From: Mycobacterium colombiense
GTDB lineage: Bacteria > Actinomycetota > Actinomycetes > Mycobacteriales > Mycobacteriaceae
Reading direction: 5' to 3'
Assembly (NCBI RefSeq): GCF_001672755.1
Contig: NZ_LZKI01000197.1
Span: 26,282 to 90,281 of the forward strand
Length of the DNA stretch: 64,000 nt
This document shows, in pieces, positions 17,558 to 26,411 of this stretch. The notes beneath the pieces are model-generated. The model made no database searches, was not told where the DNA came from, and saw only the letters and a program-made list of their open reading frames with translations. The number at the start of each line of letters is the position of its first letter. The stretch's first letter is position 1. The translations under genes and the position numbers were made by a program.

Positions 17558-19153
17558 TCAACGACTTTCCAGCACCCGCAATCCCAGCGAAAACAGCAGT
17601 CGCACCTCGGGATCGGCCAGCGACGTCGACAACAATTTCTCGACGCGGCGCACCCGGTAGCGAACCGTATTCGGATGCACGCGCAACGCCTGGGCGGCCG
17701 CCGCGATGTCTCCGAAGGCGTCCAGGTAGACCCGCAACGTCAGTGCGAGCACCGGATCGTCGTCGCGCAGCGCCACGATCCGCGGATCGATCAACCGCTC
17801 GTCGCCGCCGACCAGGGTCACGATCTCGTCGAGCAGCACGGTGGTACGCGCTTCGGCCAGCGATGTCACCTGTCCGAACGAAATCGGGTGCCGCTCAGCG
17901 CTGTCCAGCACGCGGTCCACCTCGATGCGGGCCGCGGCGATCCCGGCGAGGCCGGCGACGGGTGCGGCGATGGCCGCCCGTAGCTGCACCCCGAGTTCGG
18001 CGCGCATGGCGCCGATGGTGCCGCGCACCCACGAGGCGACCGATCGGTTGCGGGTCTGGGGGAGGAGCACGTACGTGCGCGCGCCGTTCGAGGCGACCTG
18101 GGCGTCGGCGCGAAAGGCGCTGGCGCTCAGCGCGATAACATCTGCGAGCCGTCCGTGACCGGGCGAACCGTCCGCCGCGTCCCAACCGATCAGCGCCGCG
18201 TCGCCGTCGGCGGCCAGGCCGAGTTCACCGGCAACCGCAGCGACATCGACGTGCGCAAGGGTCTCGGCGTCGGCGAGGCCGAGGAGTTGCTGCACCCGCC
18301 GGGCGTGCGTCGACGGCCGGGCCGCCAGCCGCGACATGATGCGGGCGGCCAGCACGGCGGCGCCGCGCAACATCTCCTCGGCGTCGTCGGCCAACGGTTG
18401 CGAGCCTTGCTGTACCCAGATGGTTCCGGCGAACACCGGCGGCCGTCTGGCGTCCGGTGCGGGCCGGTAGATGCCGACGGCCAGCCGCGGGCGCAGCCCC
18501 AGCTCGGGCCGCTCGGCGACGCGGACGACGTCGCCGCCCGACCGCAACGCATCGAAGATGCCCCATTGGCCGATCCACTCAAGATGCTCGGGCGGGCCCG
18601 CCCTGCCCAGGATGGAAAGGCGGCGCAGCTCGTCGGCTTCGTCGTTGGAGGCGGAATAGGCCAGCACGTGCGATTGGGCGTTTTCGATGCTGACCATGCC
18701 GTGAATGCGATCGGCGAGCGACTGCGCCAAGCCGAACAGGTCGGTGCCCGAGTCGTCCGTGGCGTCCGCGCGGTCCCCGTGATGCTCCAGGACGTGGTTG
18801 ACCAACTGATAGAGCCGCTCCCAGCGGGCCCGCGGGTCGGCGGCCACCACGGCCGAGCCGGCCGCAACGGCCTTGGCCACCAACGCATTCGACGGCTCCT
18901 TGACGAAGATGGCCACCGGCACGCGCTCGCGCGCCTGCTTGTCCACCCAGCGCAGCGCCTCGTCGTCGGCGACCCCAAGCAGGAAGAAGACATCGGCGGA
19001 ACCCGCCGCGGCCGCCAGCCCGAGCCGCACGTCGTCGGAGTCGATCAGGGCCGCCGACCCCACCGGCAGGTCCAGGCCGCGGGGCGCGTCGACCAGGCTC
19101 ACCAGGGTCGCGTCCAGCGCCAGTAGCAGCTGCCCCAGCCCCACACCGGCCAT
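17558..19153 (-). CDS. PucR-family transcriptional regulator of proline catabolism (PruC-like)
   Basis: DNA-binding regulator of 531 residues, matching Rv1186c. The N-terminal ~130 residues resemble the PucR sensory region, the middle is GAF-like, and the C-terminal PucR helix-turn-helix is clear: FGDIAAAAQALRVHPNTVRYRVRRVEKLL followed by LRLLFSLGLRVLE-type ending. It is transcribed divergently from rocA/putA with 83 bp between start codons, matching its known role in mycobacteria as activator of proline use. TAAGAT (19162-19167, reverse strand) lies 8 nt before its ATG, giving a leaderless or near-leaderless transcript. The fadD21-like gene follows 66 bp downstream and has its own promoter. 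Confidence 0.88.
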   Translation of the reverse strand: MAGVGLGQLLLALDATLVSLVDAPRGLDLPVGSAALIDSDDVRLGLAAAAGSADVFFLLGVADDEALRWVDKQARERVPVAIFVKEPSNALVAKAVAAGSAVVAADPRARWERLYQLVNHVLEHHGDRADATDDSGTDLFGLAQSLADRIHGMVSIENAQSHVLAYSASNDEADELRRLSILGRAGPPEHLEWIGQWGIFDALRSGGDVVRVAERPELGLRPRLAVGIYRPAPDARRPPVFAGTIWVQQGSQPLADDAEEMLRGAAVLAARIMSRLAARPSTHARRVQQLLGLADAETLAHVDVAAVAGELGLAADGDAALIGWDAADGSPGHGRLADVIALSASAFRADAQVASNGARTYVLLPQTRNRSVASWVRGTIGAMRAELGVQLRAAIAAPVAGLAGIAAARIEVDRVLDSAERHPISFGQVTSLAEARTTVLLDEIVTLVGGDERLIDPRIVALRDDDPVLALTLRVYLDAFGDIAAAAQALRVHPNTVRYRVRRVEKLLSTSLADPEVRLLFSLGLRVLESR

Positions 19154-19161
19154 GTTGTGTG

Positions 19162-19167
19162 ATCTTA
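19162..19167 (-). promoter_or_regulatory. -10 box for the PucR-type regulator
   Basis: Reverse-strand TAAGAT, close to the TATAAT consensus, is 8 nt upstream of the ATG at 19153. The divergent rocA promoter must also lie within this 83-bp gap; an 8-bp palindrome CCGATCGG at 19191-19198 is there. Confidence 0.45.
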
Positions 19168-19236
19168 CTACGAATGCTGACCCGTATTGTCCGATCGGCT
19201 AATTCTCTGTTGGGCCGCCGCGAGGATCCTTGCAGG

Positions 19237-20868
19237 ATGGACGCGATAACCCAGGTCCCGATGCCGGCCAACGAGCCGGTCCACGACTATGCGCCACACT
19301 CGCCGGAACGCGCCCGGCTCCGCACCGAACTGGCCGCGCTGACCGATGATCCGATCGATCTGCCGCATGTCATCGGCGGCACCCACCGGATGGGCGACGG
19401 TGAGCGCATCGACGTCGTCCAGCCGCACCGGCACGCCGCGAAGCTGGGCACCCTGACCAACGCCGGGCACGCGGACGCGACGGCGGCGATCGAAGCCGCG
19501 ATGGCCGCGAAACGCGCATGGGCCGCACTGCCGTTCGACGAGCGGGCGGCGGTGTTCCTGCGGGCCGCCGACCTGCTGGCCGGGCCGTGGCGGGAGAAGA
19601 TCGCCGCCGCGACGATGCTCGGCCAGTCCAAGTCCGTCTATCAGGCCGAGATCGATTCGCCGTGCGAGCAGATCGACTTCTGGCGGTTCAACGTGGCGTT
19701 CGCGCGGCAGATCCTGGCGCAGCAGCCGATCAGCGGACCGGGAGAGTGGAACCGCAGCGAGTACCGCCCGCTGGACGGCTTCGTCTACGCGATCACGCCG
19801 TTCAACTTCACCTCGATCGCGGGCAATCTGCCGACCGCGCCGGCGCTGATGGGCAACACCGTGGTGTGGAAGCCGTCGATCACCCAGACGCTGTCGGCCT
19901 ATCTGACCATGCAGCTGCTCGAGGCCGCGGGGCTGCCGCCCGGGGTGATCAACCTGGTCACCGGCGACGGCCTCGCCGTGTCCGATGTGGCACTGGCCGA
20001 TCCGCGGCTGGCGGGCATCCACTTCACCGGATCGACGGCCACCTTCCAACATCTGTGGCAGCAGGTGGGCGCCAATATCGGCCGCTACCACAGCTATCCG
20101 CGGCTGGTCGGCGAGACCGGCGGCAAAGACTTCGTCGTCGCCCACGCCTCGGCACGCCCGGAGGTGTTGTGCACGGCGCTGATTCGCGGCGCTTTCGACT
20201 ATCAGGGGCAGAAATGCTCGGCCGCGTCGCGGGCCTTCATCGCGCAGTCGGTGTGGCGCCGCATGGGCGACGACTTCTTGGGGAAGACGGCCGCGTTGCG
20301 CTACGGCGACGTGACCGATCTGACCAATTACGGGGGAGCGCTGATCGACGGGCGCGCCTTCATCAAGAACGTCGATGCCATCGAGCGGGCCAAGGGCACG
20401 CCGCACGTCACCATCGCCGTCGGCGGCGAATACGACGACAGCGAGGGCTATTTCGTGCGGCCCACGGTGTTGCTGTCCGACGACCCGACCGACGAGTCGT
20501 TCGCGACGGAATACTTCGGCCCGCTGCTGTCGGTGCACGTGTACCCCGATGACGATTACGAGCGAATTCTCGACGTCGTCGACACCGGGTCTCGCTACGC
20601 GCTGACCGGCGCGGTCATCGCCGACGACCGCGACGCCGTGCTGACCGCCCAGCACCGGCTGCGGTTCGCCGCCGGGAACTTCTACGTCAACGACAAGCCG
20701 ACCGGCGCGGTCGTCGGGCGTCAGCCGTTCGGGGGCTCCCGCGGCTCGGGCACCAACGACAAGGCCGGATCGATGCTGAACATGTTGCGCTGGACGTCGG
20801 CTCGCACCATCAAGGAGACCTTCATTCCGGCGACCGACCACACCTATCCGCACATGGGCGCCGACTGA
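19237..20868 (+). CDS. rocA: Delta-1-pyrroline-5-carboxylate dehydrogenase (PruA/RocA)
   Basis: NAD-dependent aldehyde dehydrogenase of 543 residues, the same length as Rv1187. It oxidises glutamate semialdehyde/P5C to glutamate, the second step of proline breakdown. The catalytic region includes GETGGKDFV with the general-base glutamate and YQGQKCSAASR with the nucleophilic cysteine; the FNFTSIAGNLPTAPALMGNTVVWKPS cofactor region is typical of the P5CDH group. ATG at 19237 was chosen over the frame opening at 19159 because family members start MDAITQVP. Its stop overlaps the start of the proline dehydrogenase gene (TGATG at 20866-20870), so both are coupled, which should help channel P5C. 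Confidence 0.95.
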   Translation: MDAITQVPMPANEPVHDYAPHSPERARLRTELAALTDDPIDLPHVIGGTHRMGDGERIDVVQPHRHAAKLGTLTNAGHADATAAIEAAMAAKRAWAALPFDERAAVFLRAADLLAGPWREKIAAATMLGQSKSVYQAEIDSPCEQIDFWRFNVAFARQILAQQPISGPGEWNRSEYRPLDGFVYAITPFNFTSIAGNLPTAPALMGNTVVWKPSITQTLSAYLTMQLLEAAGLPPGVINLVTGDGLAVSDVALADPRLAGIHFTGSTATFQHLWQQVGANIGRYHSYPRLVGETGGKDFVVAHASARPEVLCTALIRGAFDYQGQKCSAASRAFIAQSVWRRMGDDFLGKTAALRYGDVTDLTNYGGALIDGRAFIKNVDAIERAKGTPHVTIAVGGEYDDSEGYFVRPTVLLSDDPTDESFATEYFGPLLSVHVYPDDDYERILDVVDTGSRYALTGAVIADDRDAVLTAQHRLRFAAGNFYVNDKPTGAVVGRQPFGGSRGSGTNDKAGSMLNMLRWTSARTIKETFIPATDHTYPHMGAD

Positions 20869-21827
20869 TGGCCGGATTGTTCGCCACCACCCTGCGCCCG
20901 GCGATCCTGGCCGCGGGCCGCCGCGAAGGGTTGCGCCGCACCGCCGAACGGCTGACCGTCACCCGAAAGGTGGTGCACCGGTTCGTTCCCGGGGAGACCA
21001 TCGATTCGGTGCTGGAAAGCGTGGCGGCGCTTCGTGATTCGGGCCGCCTCGTCAGCATCGACTATCTGGGCGAGGACGTCGCCACCGCCGACGACGCCGA
21101 CGCGGTGGTGCGGACGTACCTCGATCTGATCGACACGCTGGGCGGCCCCGGCGCCGCAGGCGACGCCGTCCGGCCGCTGGAAGTCTCGGTCAAGCTGTCG
21201 GCGCTGGGGCAGTCGCTGGAGCGCGACGGGCACAAGATCGCGCGGGAGAACGCATGGTCGATCTGCGATGCCGCCCAGCGTGCGGGCGTATGGGTGACGG
21301 TGGATGCCGAGAATCACAGCACCACCGATTCGACGCTGCGCATCGTGCGCGACCTGCGGGCCGAATTCCCCTGGCTGGGCCTGGTTTTGCAGGCATATCT
21401 GCGGCGCACCCTGGATGACTGCGAGGAATTCGCCGCCTCCGGTGCCCGGGTTCGGCTGTGCAAGGGCGCCTACGACGAACCGGTTTCGCTGGCCTACCGC
21501 GAGCCGACCGAGATCACCGACTCGTATCTGGCGTGCCTGCGGGCGCTGATGGCCGGCTCCGGCTACCCGATGGTGGCCTCCCACGACCCGGACATCATCG
21601 GCGCGGTGCCCGAGATGGTGCGCGAATCGGGCCGTCGCGGCAGCGAATTCGAATACCAGATGCTCTACGGCATCCGCGACGACGAGCAGCGGCGTCTCGC
21701 CGCGGCCGGCAACCGGGTGCGGGTGTACGTCCCGTTCGGCACCCAGTGGTACGGCTACTTCATGCGGCGGCTGGCCGAACGCCCGGCCAATCTGGCGTTC
21801 TTCCTGCGGGCGCTGGCCCAGCCGTGA
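20868..21827 (+). CDS. putA: Proline dehydrogenase (PruB/PutA-type, monofunctional)
   Basis: Flavin-dependent proline dehydrogenase of 319 residues, matching Rv1188. It oxidises proline to P5C and passes electrons to the respiratory chain. The TIM-barrel signatures are visible: DAENHSTTDSTL, LVLQAYLRRTLDD, RLCKGAYDEP and GSEFEYQMLYGI, and the terminal YFMRRLAERP motif that contacts FAD and substrate. It overlaps the rocA stop by one base. The downstream gap to the convergent tetR gene holds two repeat elements. Confidence 0.94.
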   Translation: MAGLFATTLRPAILAAGRREGLRRTAERLTVTRKVVHRFVPGETIDSVLESVAALRDSGRLVSIDYLGEDVATADDADAVVRTYLDLIDTLGGPGAAGDAVRPLEVSVKLSALGQSLERDGHKIARENAWSICDAAQRAGVWVTVDAENHSTTDSTLRIVRDLRAEFPWLGLVLQAYLRRTLDDCEEFAASGARVRLCKGAYDEPVSLAYREPTEITDSYLACLRALMAGSGYPMVASHDPDIIGAVPEMVRESGRRGSEFEYQMLYGIRDDEQRRLAAAGNRVRVYVPFGTQWYGYFMRRLAERPANLAFFLRALAQP

Positions 21828-21866
21828 CGGTCGCGAGCGCGGCGACGCCGGGCGCAGCGGGCCGTC
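21828..21866 (-). repeat. Dispersed GC-rich repeat, relative of the 55-bp dapE unit
   Basis: Directly after the putA stop, 39 bp match the reverse complement of the 55-bp tandem unit at 40871-41068 at about 33 of 39 positions by eye (core AGCGCGGCG...GCCGGGCGCAGCGGG). A further copy is at 63893-63940, where it also follows a stop codon in the same relative orientation. Confidence 0.7.
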
Positions 21867-21904
21867 ATTACATTTGGGGCCACTGATTGTGCGGTCAGGG
21901 TTTC

Positions 21905-21978
21905 GAGTGTGAGCACAGGGCGGGAAATTCGGCCAAATCCCGCCATGGACGCACACTCAAGGCCGCGGACGCACACTC
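21905..21978. terminator. Nested inverted repeat with CACACTC motifs between convergent genes
   Basis: An inner stem GGCGGGA/TCCCGCC (21919-21925 with 21938-21944, 12-nt loop) sits inside an outer stem GAGTGTG/CACACTC (21905-21911 with 21952-21958). GGACGCACACTC occurs twice, exactly 20 bp apart (21947-21958 and 21967-21978). Lying between the convergent putA and tetR stops, it could end transcription from both sides, although no U-tract follows. A related element is at 46778-46851. Confidence 0.5.
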
Positions 21979-21981
21979 TCG

Positions 21982-22599
21982 CTAACCACGGCGGGGCCGC
22001 GGACGATCGCTGGCGAAGCCGCGCACCACGTGGGCCCGCACGAATTCCGCCGCCACGTCCGGATCGTCCATGTCCAGCGTCGAGGACGGCGTGCTGAACA
22101 GCGAGAACAGGATGCGCGCGAACCATTCGCCGGCGGCCTCGATGTCGAGGTCCTTGCGCACCTCGCCCGTCAGCCGGGCGGCCGACAGGTAGGGGGCGAA
22201 GAACTCCACGCATTCGCGCAGCAGCACGGCGGCGTCCTTGGTCAGCAGCAGGCTGATGGTATCTTCGTCGAAGTACTTCTCCGAGGCGATCGCCCGTCGC
22301 GACTGCGTGACGAATACCGCTGCGGCACAGAGCTTATCCTCCAGCGTGCTGCCCCGGTCCATGGCCTTGGTCATCTCGCGATAGAACTGCTGCGACGCAT
22401 GTTCGGCGCAGGCTTCGACGATCGAGGCCTTGTCGGAAAAGTATTCGTAGATGGTGCTGCGGGACACGCCGGCCCGCTTGGCGATGTCGACGATCGTCGC
22501 CTTAGGCAACCCCTGTTTGCCGAAGCACGCGAATGCGGACTCCACGATCAGCTCGCGGGTGGAGGTCTCCTGATAGGAGGCAGAAGCCTGAGTCGTCAT
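21982..22599 (-). CDS. TetR-family repressor of the igr-like catabolic island
   Basis: Regulator of 205 residues. The N-terminal helix-turn-helix is clear: ELIVESAFACFGKQG, then ATIVDIAKRAGVSRSTIYEYFSDKASIV. The C-terminal ligand-binding part is helical. The start codon overlaps the stop of the alcohol dehydrogenase gene (ATGA at 22596-22599), so it is the last gene of the minus-strand catabolic operon and would be autoregulated with it. The inferred target is the palindrome at 29790-29810 on the P450 promoter. The inducer is unknown, probably an early CoA thioester or the free substrate of the pathway. Confidence 0.88.
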   Translation of the reverse strand: MTTQASASYQETSTRELIVESAFACFGKQGLPKATIVDIAKRAGVSRSTIYEYFSDKASIVEACAEHASQQFYREMTKAMDRGSTLEDKLCAAAVFVTQSRRAIASEKYFDEDTISLLLTKDAAVLLRECVEFFAPYLSAARLTGEVRKDLDIEAAGEWFARILFSLFSTPSSTLDMDDPDVAAEFVRAHVVRGFASDRPRPRRG

Positions 22600-23666
22600 G
22601 GAATCAACGCCCCCCGAGGGACCAACCCGGCATCGGCCGAGGCGAACGCGGCGTTGACATCGGCCAGATGAAATGGCTTGGACATCAATTTCTCGAACGG
22701 AAAACTGGTGTGCTGCAAGAACGATAGGCCGGTGGCCAGGGTGACCGGGTCGTAGAGCATCACGCCGCGCACGGACTTGTTGCCGTAGACCAACGCGCTG
22801 GGATCGAGCTCGAAGGTGCGCCCCATCCCGACGTTGCCGACTTCGAGCAACGTGCCGCCGTTGTTGAGAAACCCGATCCCCTCCGGGATGACGCCCGGCA
22901 CGCCCACCACCTCGAGCACCCAGTCCGCGCCGATGCCGTCGGTGTGTTCGCGCACCCGCTCGGTGACCTCGGCGGCCGAGATCTCGCCGGCGTCGATGCA
23001 GTGGGTGGCGCCGAAGTCGGCGGCGACGTCGAGTCGTTCGGCGATCTTGTCGATGACGATGACTGCGGCGGCGCCCGCGGTCCGTGCCACGGCAGCGGCG
23101 TTGATGCCCAGTCCGCCGGCGCCCTGAATGACGACGGTGTCCCCGAGCCGCACATCGCGCAGCGCGAAAAGCACTTGGGCCAGCGCGCAATTCAGCGGTG
23201 CGACGGCCTCGTCGGGCAGGTCTGCGGGGACTTTGTACAACGGCTGCCGGCGGCTGGTGTAGTAGTACTCGCCGTAGGCCGCGACGAAGTGGGGTGGCTG
23301 CTCGTGGGTGCGGTATTCGCCGGCCATCAGGTTCTGGCAGGCGTAGGAGCGCCCTCGCACGCACGCGTGACAACTGCCGCAGAACCAGAAGTACGGCGCC
23401 ACCACGCGATCGCCGACCGCCAGCGGCCTACCGGCCGCGTCGGTGGTCAGGCCCTCGCCGAGTTCGGCTATCTCGCCGACCATTTCGTGACCCATGGCGA
23501 ACGGGCACGGCAGCGGTAGCTCGCCGCGAAAGATGTGCAGGTCGGATCCGCAGATGCCGGCCATCCGCAGCCGCAGCGCCGCGGTACCCGGCGCCGGTGT
23601 GGTCAAAGGGAATTCGGCCAGCTCGATGGGCCCGCCGTGGGCGGTCAGGAGCGCGAGCTTCGGCAT
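22596..23666 (-). CDS. Zinc-dependent alcohol dehydrogenase (MDR family)
   Basis: Medium-chain dehydrogenase of 356 residues. Catalytic zinc ligands fall in GICGSDLH and GHEMVGE; the structural zinc lobe has CGSCHACVRGRSYAC. The Rossmann motif is GAGGLGINAAA. It would oxidise a primary or secondary alcohol with NAD(P). In this operon, a P450 could hydroxylate a terminal methyl, this enzyme oxidise the alcohol to the aldehyde, and the divergent aldehyde dehydrogenase make the acid. It lies 10 bp after the Ltp2-like gene and overlaps tetR. The substrate is not deducible from sequence alone. Confidence 0.88.
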   Translation of the reverse strand: MPKLALLTAHGGPIELAEFPLTTPAPGTAALRLRMAGICGSDLHIFRGELPLPCPFAMGHEMVGEIAELGEGLTTDAAGRPLAVGDRVVAPYFWFCGSCHACVRGRSYACQNLMAGEYRTHEQPPHFVAAYGEYYYTSRRQPLYKVPADLPDEAVAPLNCALAQVLFALRDVRLGDTVVIQGAGGLGINAAAVARTAGAAAVIVIDKIAERLDVAADFGATHCIDAGEISAAEVTERVREHTDGIGADWVLEVVGVPGVIPEGIGFLNNGGTLLEVGNVGMGRTFELDPSALVYGNKSVRGVMLYDPVTLATGLSFLQHTSFPFEKLMSKPFHLADVNAAFASADAGLVPRGALIP

Positions 23667-23676
23667 GATCGTCCCC

Positions 23677-24846
23677 TCAGCGGGCCGGCGCGAGGATCAG
23701 GCCGCTGGTGGGCACGCCGGTTCCGGACGTGACCAGCACGTGTTCGACGTTGTCCACCTGGTTGTAGGAGGTGCCGCGGACCTGGCGCACCCCCTCGGTG
23801 ATGCCGTTCATCCCGTGGATATAGGCCTCGCCGAGCAGGCCACCGTTGGTGTTGATGGGAAAGTCCCCACCCAGCGACAGCCGCTCGACGGTGGCGAAGT
23901 CCTTGGCCTCCCCGCGCCCGCAGAACCCGAGCTCCTCGAGCTGGGCGAAAACGAACGGCGTGAAATGGTCGTAGATGAAGGCGGTTTGGATGTCCTGCGG
24001 CTTGAGGCCCGAGTCGCGCCACAGCTGCCGGCCGACCACGCCCATCTCGGGCAGCCCGGTGATCTCGTCGCGGTAATAGCTGGTCATCATCTCGCCGTTG
24101 TGGGCCGCGCCCTGGGCGGCCGCGGTGATGATGGCCGGCGGCTGCCGCAGGTCGCGGGCGCGCTCGGCGCTGGTGACGACGAGGGCTACACCGCCGTCGC
24201 TCTCCTGGCAGCAGTCCAGCAGGCGCAGCACGGGCTCGACGATCCAGCGCGAGTTCTGGTGGTCTTCCAACGTGATCGGTCGCTCGTAGAACCAGGCGTC
24301 GGGGTTGGTCGCCGCGTGCTTGCGGTCGACCACCGCGATCCGGCCGAAGTCCTCATTGGTGACGCCGTACGTCGACATGTAGCGCTGGGCGTGCACCGCG
24401 ACCCAGGCCGCGGGAGTGAGCAGCCCGAACGGCGCGTAATGCGCCATGAACAACGGTGTTTCGGCCATGCTGCGACCGCTGCCGCCGAACCGGAAGCCGG
24501 ACCGTTCGTTGAACGCTCGCCAGCACACCACCACGTCGGCGACACCGGTGGCGACGGCCATCGCCGCGTGCACGACGGTGCCGGCGGCCGCGCCGCCGCC
24601 GTGGTGCACGCGGGAGAAGAAGCTCAGGTCGCCGATGCCGACGTTGCGGGCGATGTCGATCTCGTCGCTGGAATCCATGGTGAACGTGACCATGCCGTCG
24701 ACGTCACCGGGTTCCAGGCCGGCGTCGTCGAGTGCGGCGCTGACCGCCTCACAGGCCAATTGCAGTTCGCTGCGCCCGGATTCTTTCGAGAACTCCGTCT
24801 GGCCGATCCCGACGATGGCCGCGGCGCCCGGCAGCGTCCGGCTCAT
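23677..24846 (-). CDS. Ltp2-like thiolase-fold retro-aldolase
   Basis: Thiolase-superfamily protein of 389 residues, resembling Ltp2 (Rv3540c), which in cholesterol breakdown cleaves the 17-hydroxy side-chain CoA ester, releasing propionyl-CoA. The fold signatures IVGIGQTEFSK, SFFSRVHHGGGAAAGTVVHAA and SDGGVALVVTS are present, but the reactive cysteine of true thiolases is not evident. Tyr292 (FIYDHFTPF) and Tyr361 (GTSYNQV) sit in contexts comparable to the tyrosines reported important in Ltp2. Known Ltp2 works only in complex with a DUF35 domain, and a DUF35 gene lies 1.6 kb upstream in the same operon. Its start overlaps the MaoC stop (ATGA). Confidence 0.85.
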   Translation of the reverse strand: MSRTLPGAAAIVGIGQTEFSKESGRSELQLACEAVSAALDDAGLEPGDVDGMVTFTMDSSDEIDIARNVGIGDLSFFSRVHHGGGAAAGTVVHAAMAVATGVADVVVCWRAFNERSGFRFGGSGRSMAETPLFMAHYAPFGLLTPAAWVAVHAQRYMSTYGVTNEDFGRIAVVDRKHAATNPDAWFYERPITLEDHQNSRWIVEPVLRLLDCCQESDGGVALVVTSAERARDLRQPPAIITAAAQGAAHNGEMMTSYYRDEITGLPEMGVVGRQLWRDSGLKPQDIQTAFIYDHFTPFVFAQLEELGFCGRGEAKDFATVERLSLGGDFPINTNGGLLGEAYIHGMNGITEGVRQVRGTSYNQVDNVEHVLVTSGTGVPTSGLILAPAR

Positions 24847-25298
24847 GCCTGCGACCCGTCGAGCAGGCTGAGCACCGCGGTGCCGGACACGTGGTCACCC
24901 AGGCTGTTGGCGCCGGCGAAGGTCACCTCGACGAAGTTCTCACCGTCCGATCCTTGGGTTTTGCCGGTGACGCTGCCGGTGAACCGCAGCGGGTCGTCCG
25001 GAAAGCACGGTACGCCAAGGCGAATGGACAGCTTCTTCACCATCGCCTCGGGCCCGGCCCAGTCGGTGAGGAAGCGCACGCAGTAGCCGTTGGTGGTCAA
25101 AATGTTCATGAACAGGTTGGGCGAACCCTGCTGCTTGGCGTAGTCGCGGTCGTGGTGCACCGGCATGAAGTCGCGGGTGGCGATCGCTCCGGCGACGATC
25201 ATCGTTGTGGTGATCGGGATTTCGAGGGGCGTGACCTCGTCGCCTTCGCCGATGTCCTGCCATCGCAGGGTGCTGGTCCGGCCGGTGGTGGTCGTCAT
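24843..25298 (-). CDS. MaoC-like hydratase subunit, ChsH1-like
   Basis: Hot-dog-fold protein of 151 residues. It has MPVHHDRDYAKQQGSPNLFMN, close to the MaoC hydratase motif D-x4-H, and LRFTGSVTGK...GENFVEVTFAGANSLGDHVSGTA as expected of the second half of the fold. It resembles ChsH1 (Rv3541c), which pairs with the MaoC half of ChsH2 to hydrate an unsaturated side-chain CoA ester. The ATG at 25298 overlaps the stop of the upstream acyl-CoA dehydrogenase gene (ATGA), and its own stop overlaps the Ltp2-like start, indicating tight coupling. Confidence 0.85.
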   Translation of the reverse strand: MTTTTGRTSTLRWQDIGEGDEVTPLEIPITTTMIVAGAIATRDFMPVHHDRDYAKQQGSPNLFMNILTTNGYCVRFLTDWAGPEAMVKKLSIRLGVPCFPDDPLRFTGSVTGKTQGSDGENFVEVTFAGANSLGDHVSGTAVLSLLDGSQA

Positions 25299-26404
25299 GC
25301 GGGTCCTCCCGAATAGGTTGCGCCGAGGTGGGCCAGTTGCGCCGAGGCCGGACCCAGGGTCAGCTCGTTGTGCTTGGCCCACAAAAAATAGCGGTGCAGG
25401 GGATAGGTGACGTCGATGCCGATGCCGCCGTGGACATGCTGGGCCGTCGCGGCCACGCGGGCGCCGGCCTCGGCCGCCCAGAATTTCGCGATGCGTGCAG
25501 CCCGGTCGGCGGGGCGCCCGTGTGCGATCAGCCAGGCCGCCTGCCAGGTGGTCCACCGGATCGCCTCGACGTCGATGAAGGCGTCGGCCATGCGCTGCTG
25601 CACCGCCTGGAAGCTGCCAATCGGGCGGCCGAATTGCTCACGGCCTGTGGTGTATTCGGCGGCGATGCGCAGCGCCCGCTCGACGACACCGAGCTGGATC
25701 GCGCACAGCGCCACCAGGGCCCGGGCGTGGAGCGATTCGACCAGCCTGTCGCCCGCGATTCTGTCCGTATCGGAAACGATTGCGCCGTCCAGGAATACGT
25801 CCGCGTGTGGCTCGCGATTCGTGGTGGACACCGGACGGGTCTCGACGCCGGGGGCGTCGGCGGCCAGTAGGAAAAGGCCCACGCCGCCGTCGGTAGCGGC
25901 GGGAATCAGCACCGTGTCGGCGAGTTGGGCGGCCGGCACCAACTCCTTGGCGCCGTCGAGGCGCCAGTTCGGGCCGTCCCGGCGTGCGGTGGTAAGCGGG
26001 CGAGCCGGGTCCGAACGGCCGGGTTCGGTCAATCCCGCTGTCAGGATGCGGGATCCGCTGACCACGCCCGGCAGGAACCGCTGCTGCTGCTCGTGGCTGC
26101 CGTGCCGGGCGATCGGGTCGGCGCCCAGCACCAGCGTGGCGTAGGCCGGTATCGGCGCGACGCTGAAGCCGACCTCGGCCAGCAGAACCCCGAGCTCCAC
26201 GAAGCCGCCGCCGTTACCCCCGACCGACTCCGGCAGCGCGGTGCCCAGCAGGTCGGCGGCCGCCAGCTCTCCCCAGAGCGCGGCGTCGTGGCGGGTGTCG
26301 CCGCCCTCCAGCTCGGTCAGCCGTTCCGGGGTGGCGCGACGCTCGAACAGATCGCGGGCGAGCTTGGCGATCGTCTCCTGCTCTTCGGTGAACGAGAAGT
26401 CCAT
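25295..26404 (-). CDS. Acyl-CoA dehydrogenase, FadE28-like subunit
   Basis: Flavoprotein of 369 residues. It shows the N-terminal helical FTEEQETIAKLARDLFERRATPE, a shortened and diverged beta-domain (LTAGLTEPGRSDPA where active members have YSEPGAGSD-like motifs), and the C-terminal helices with REQFGRPIGSFQAVQQRMAD and VHGGIGIDVTYPLHRYF. Divergence of the FAD/substrate motifs suggests the partner subunit of an alpha2beta2 dehydrogenase, as in FadE28-FadE29 (ChsE1-ChsE2). The likely partner is the enzyme encoded at 27374-28558. It lies 7 bp after the DUF35 gene. Confidence 0.85.
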   Translation of the reverse strand: MDFSFTEEQETIAKLARDLFERRATPERLTELEGGDTRHDAALWGELAAADLLGTALPESVGGNGGGFVELGVLLAEVGFSVAPIPAYATLVLGADPIARHGSHEQQQRFLPGVVSGSRILTAGLTEPGRSDPARPLTTARRDGPNWRLDGAKELVPAAQLADTVLIPAATDGGVGLFLLAADAPGVETRPVSTTNREPHADVFLDGAIVSDTDRIAGDRLVESLHARALVALCAIQLGVVERALRIAAEYTTGREQFGRPIGSFQAVQQRMADAFIDVEAIRWTTWQAAWLIAHGRPADRAARIAKFWAAEAGARVAATAQHVHGGIGIDVTYPLHRYFLWAKHNELTLGPASAQLAHLGATYSGGPA

Positions 26405-26411
26405 GGCGGGC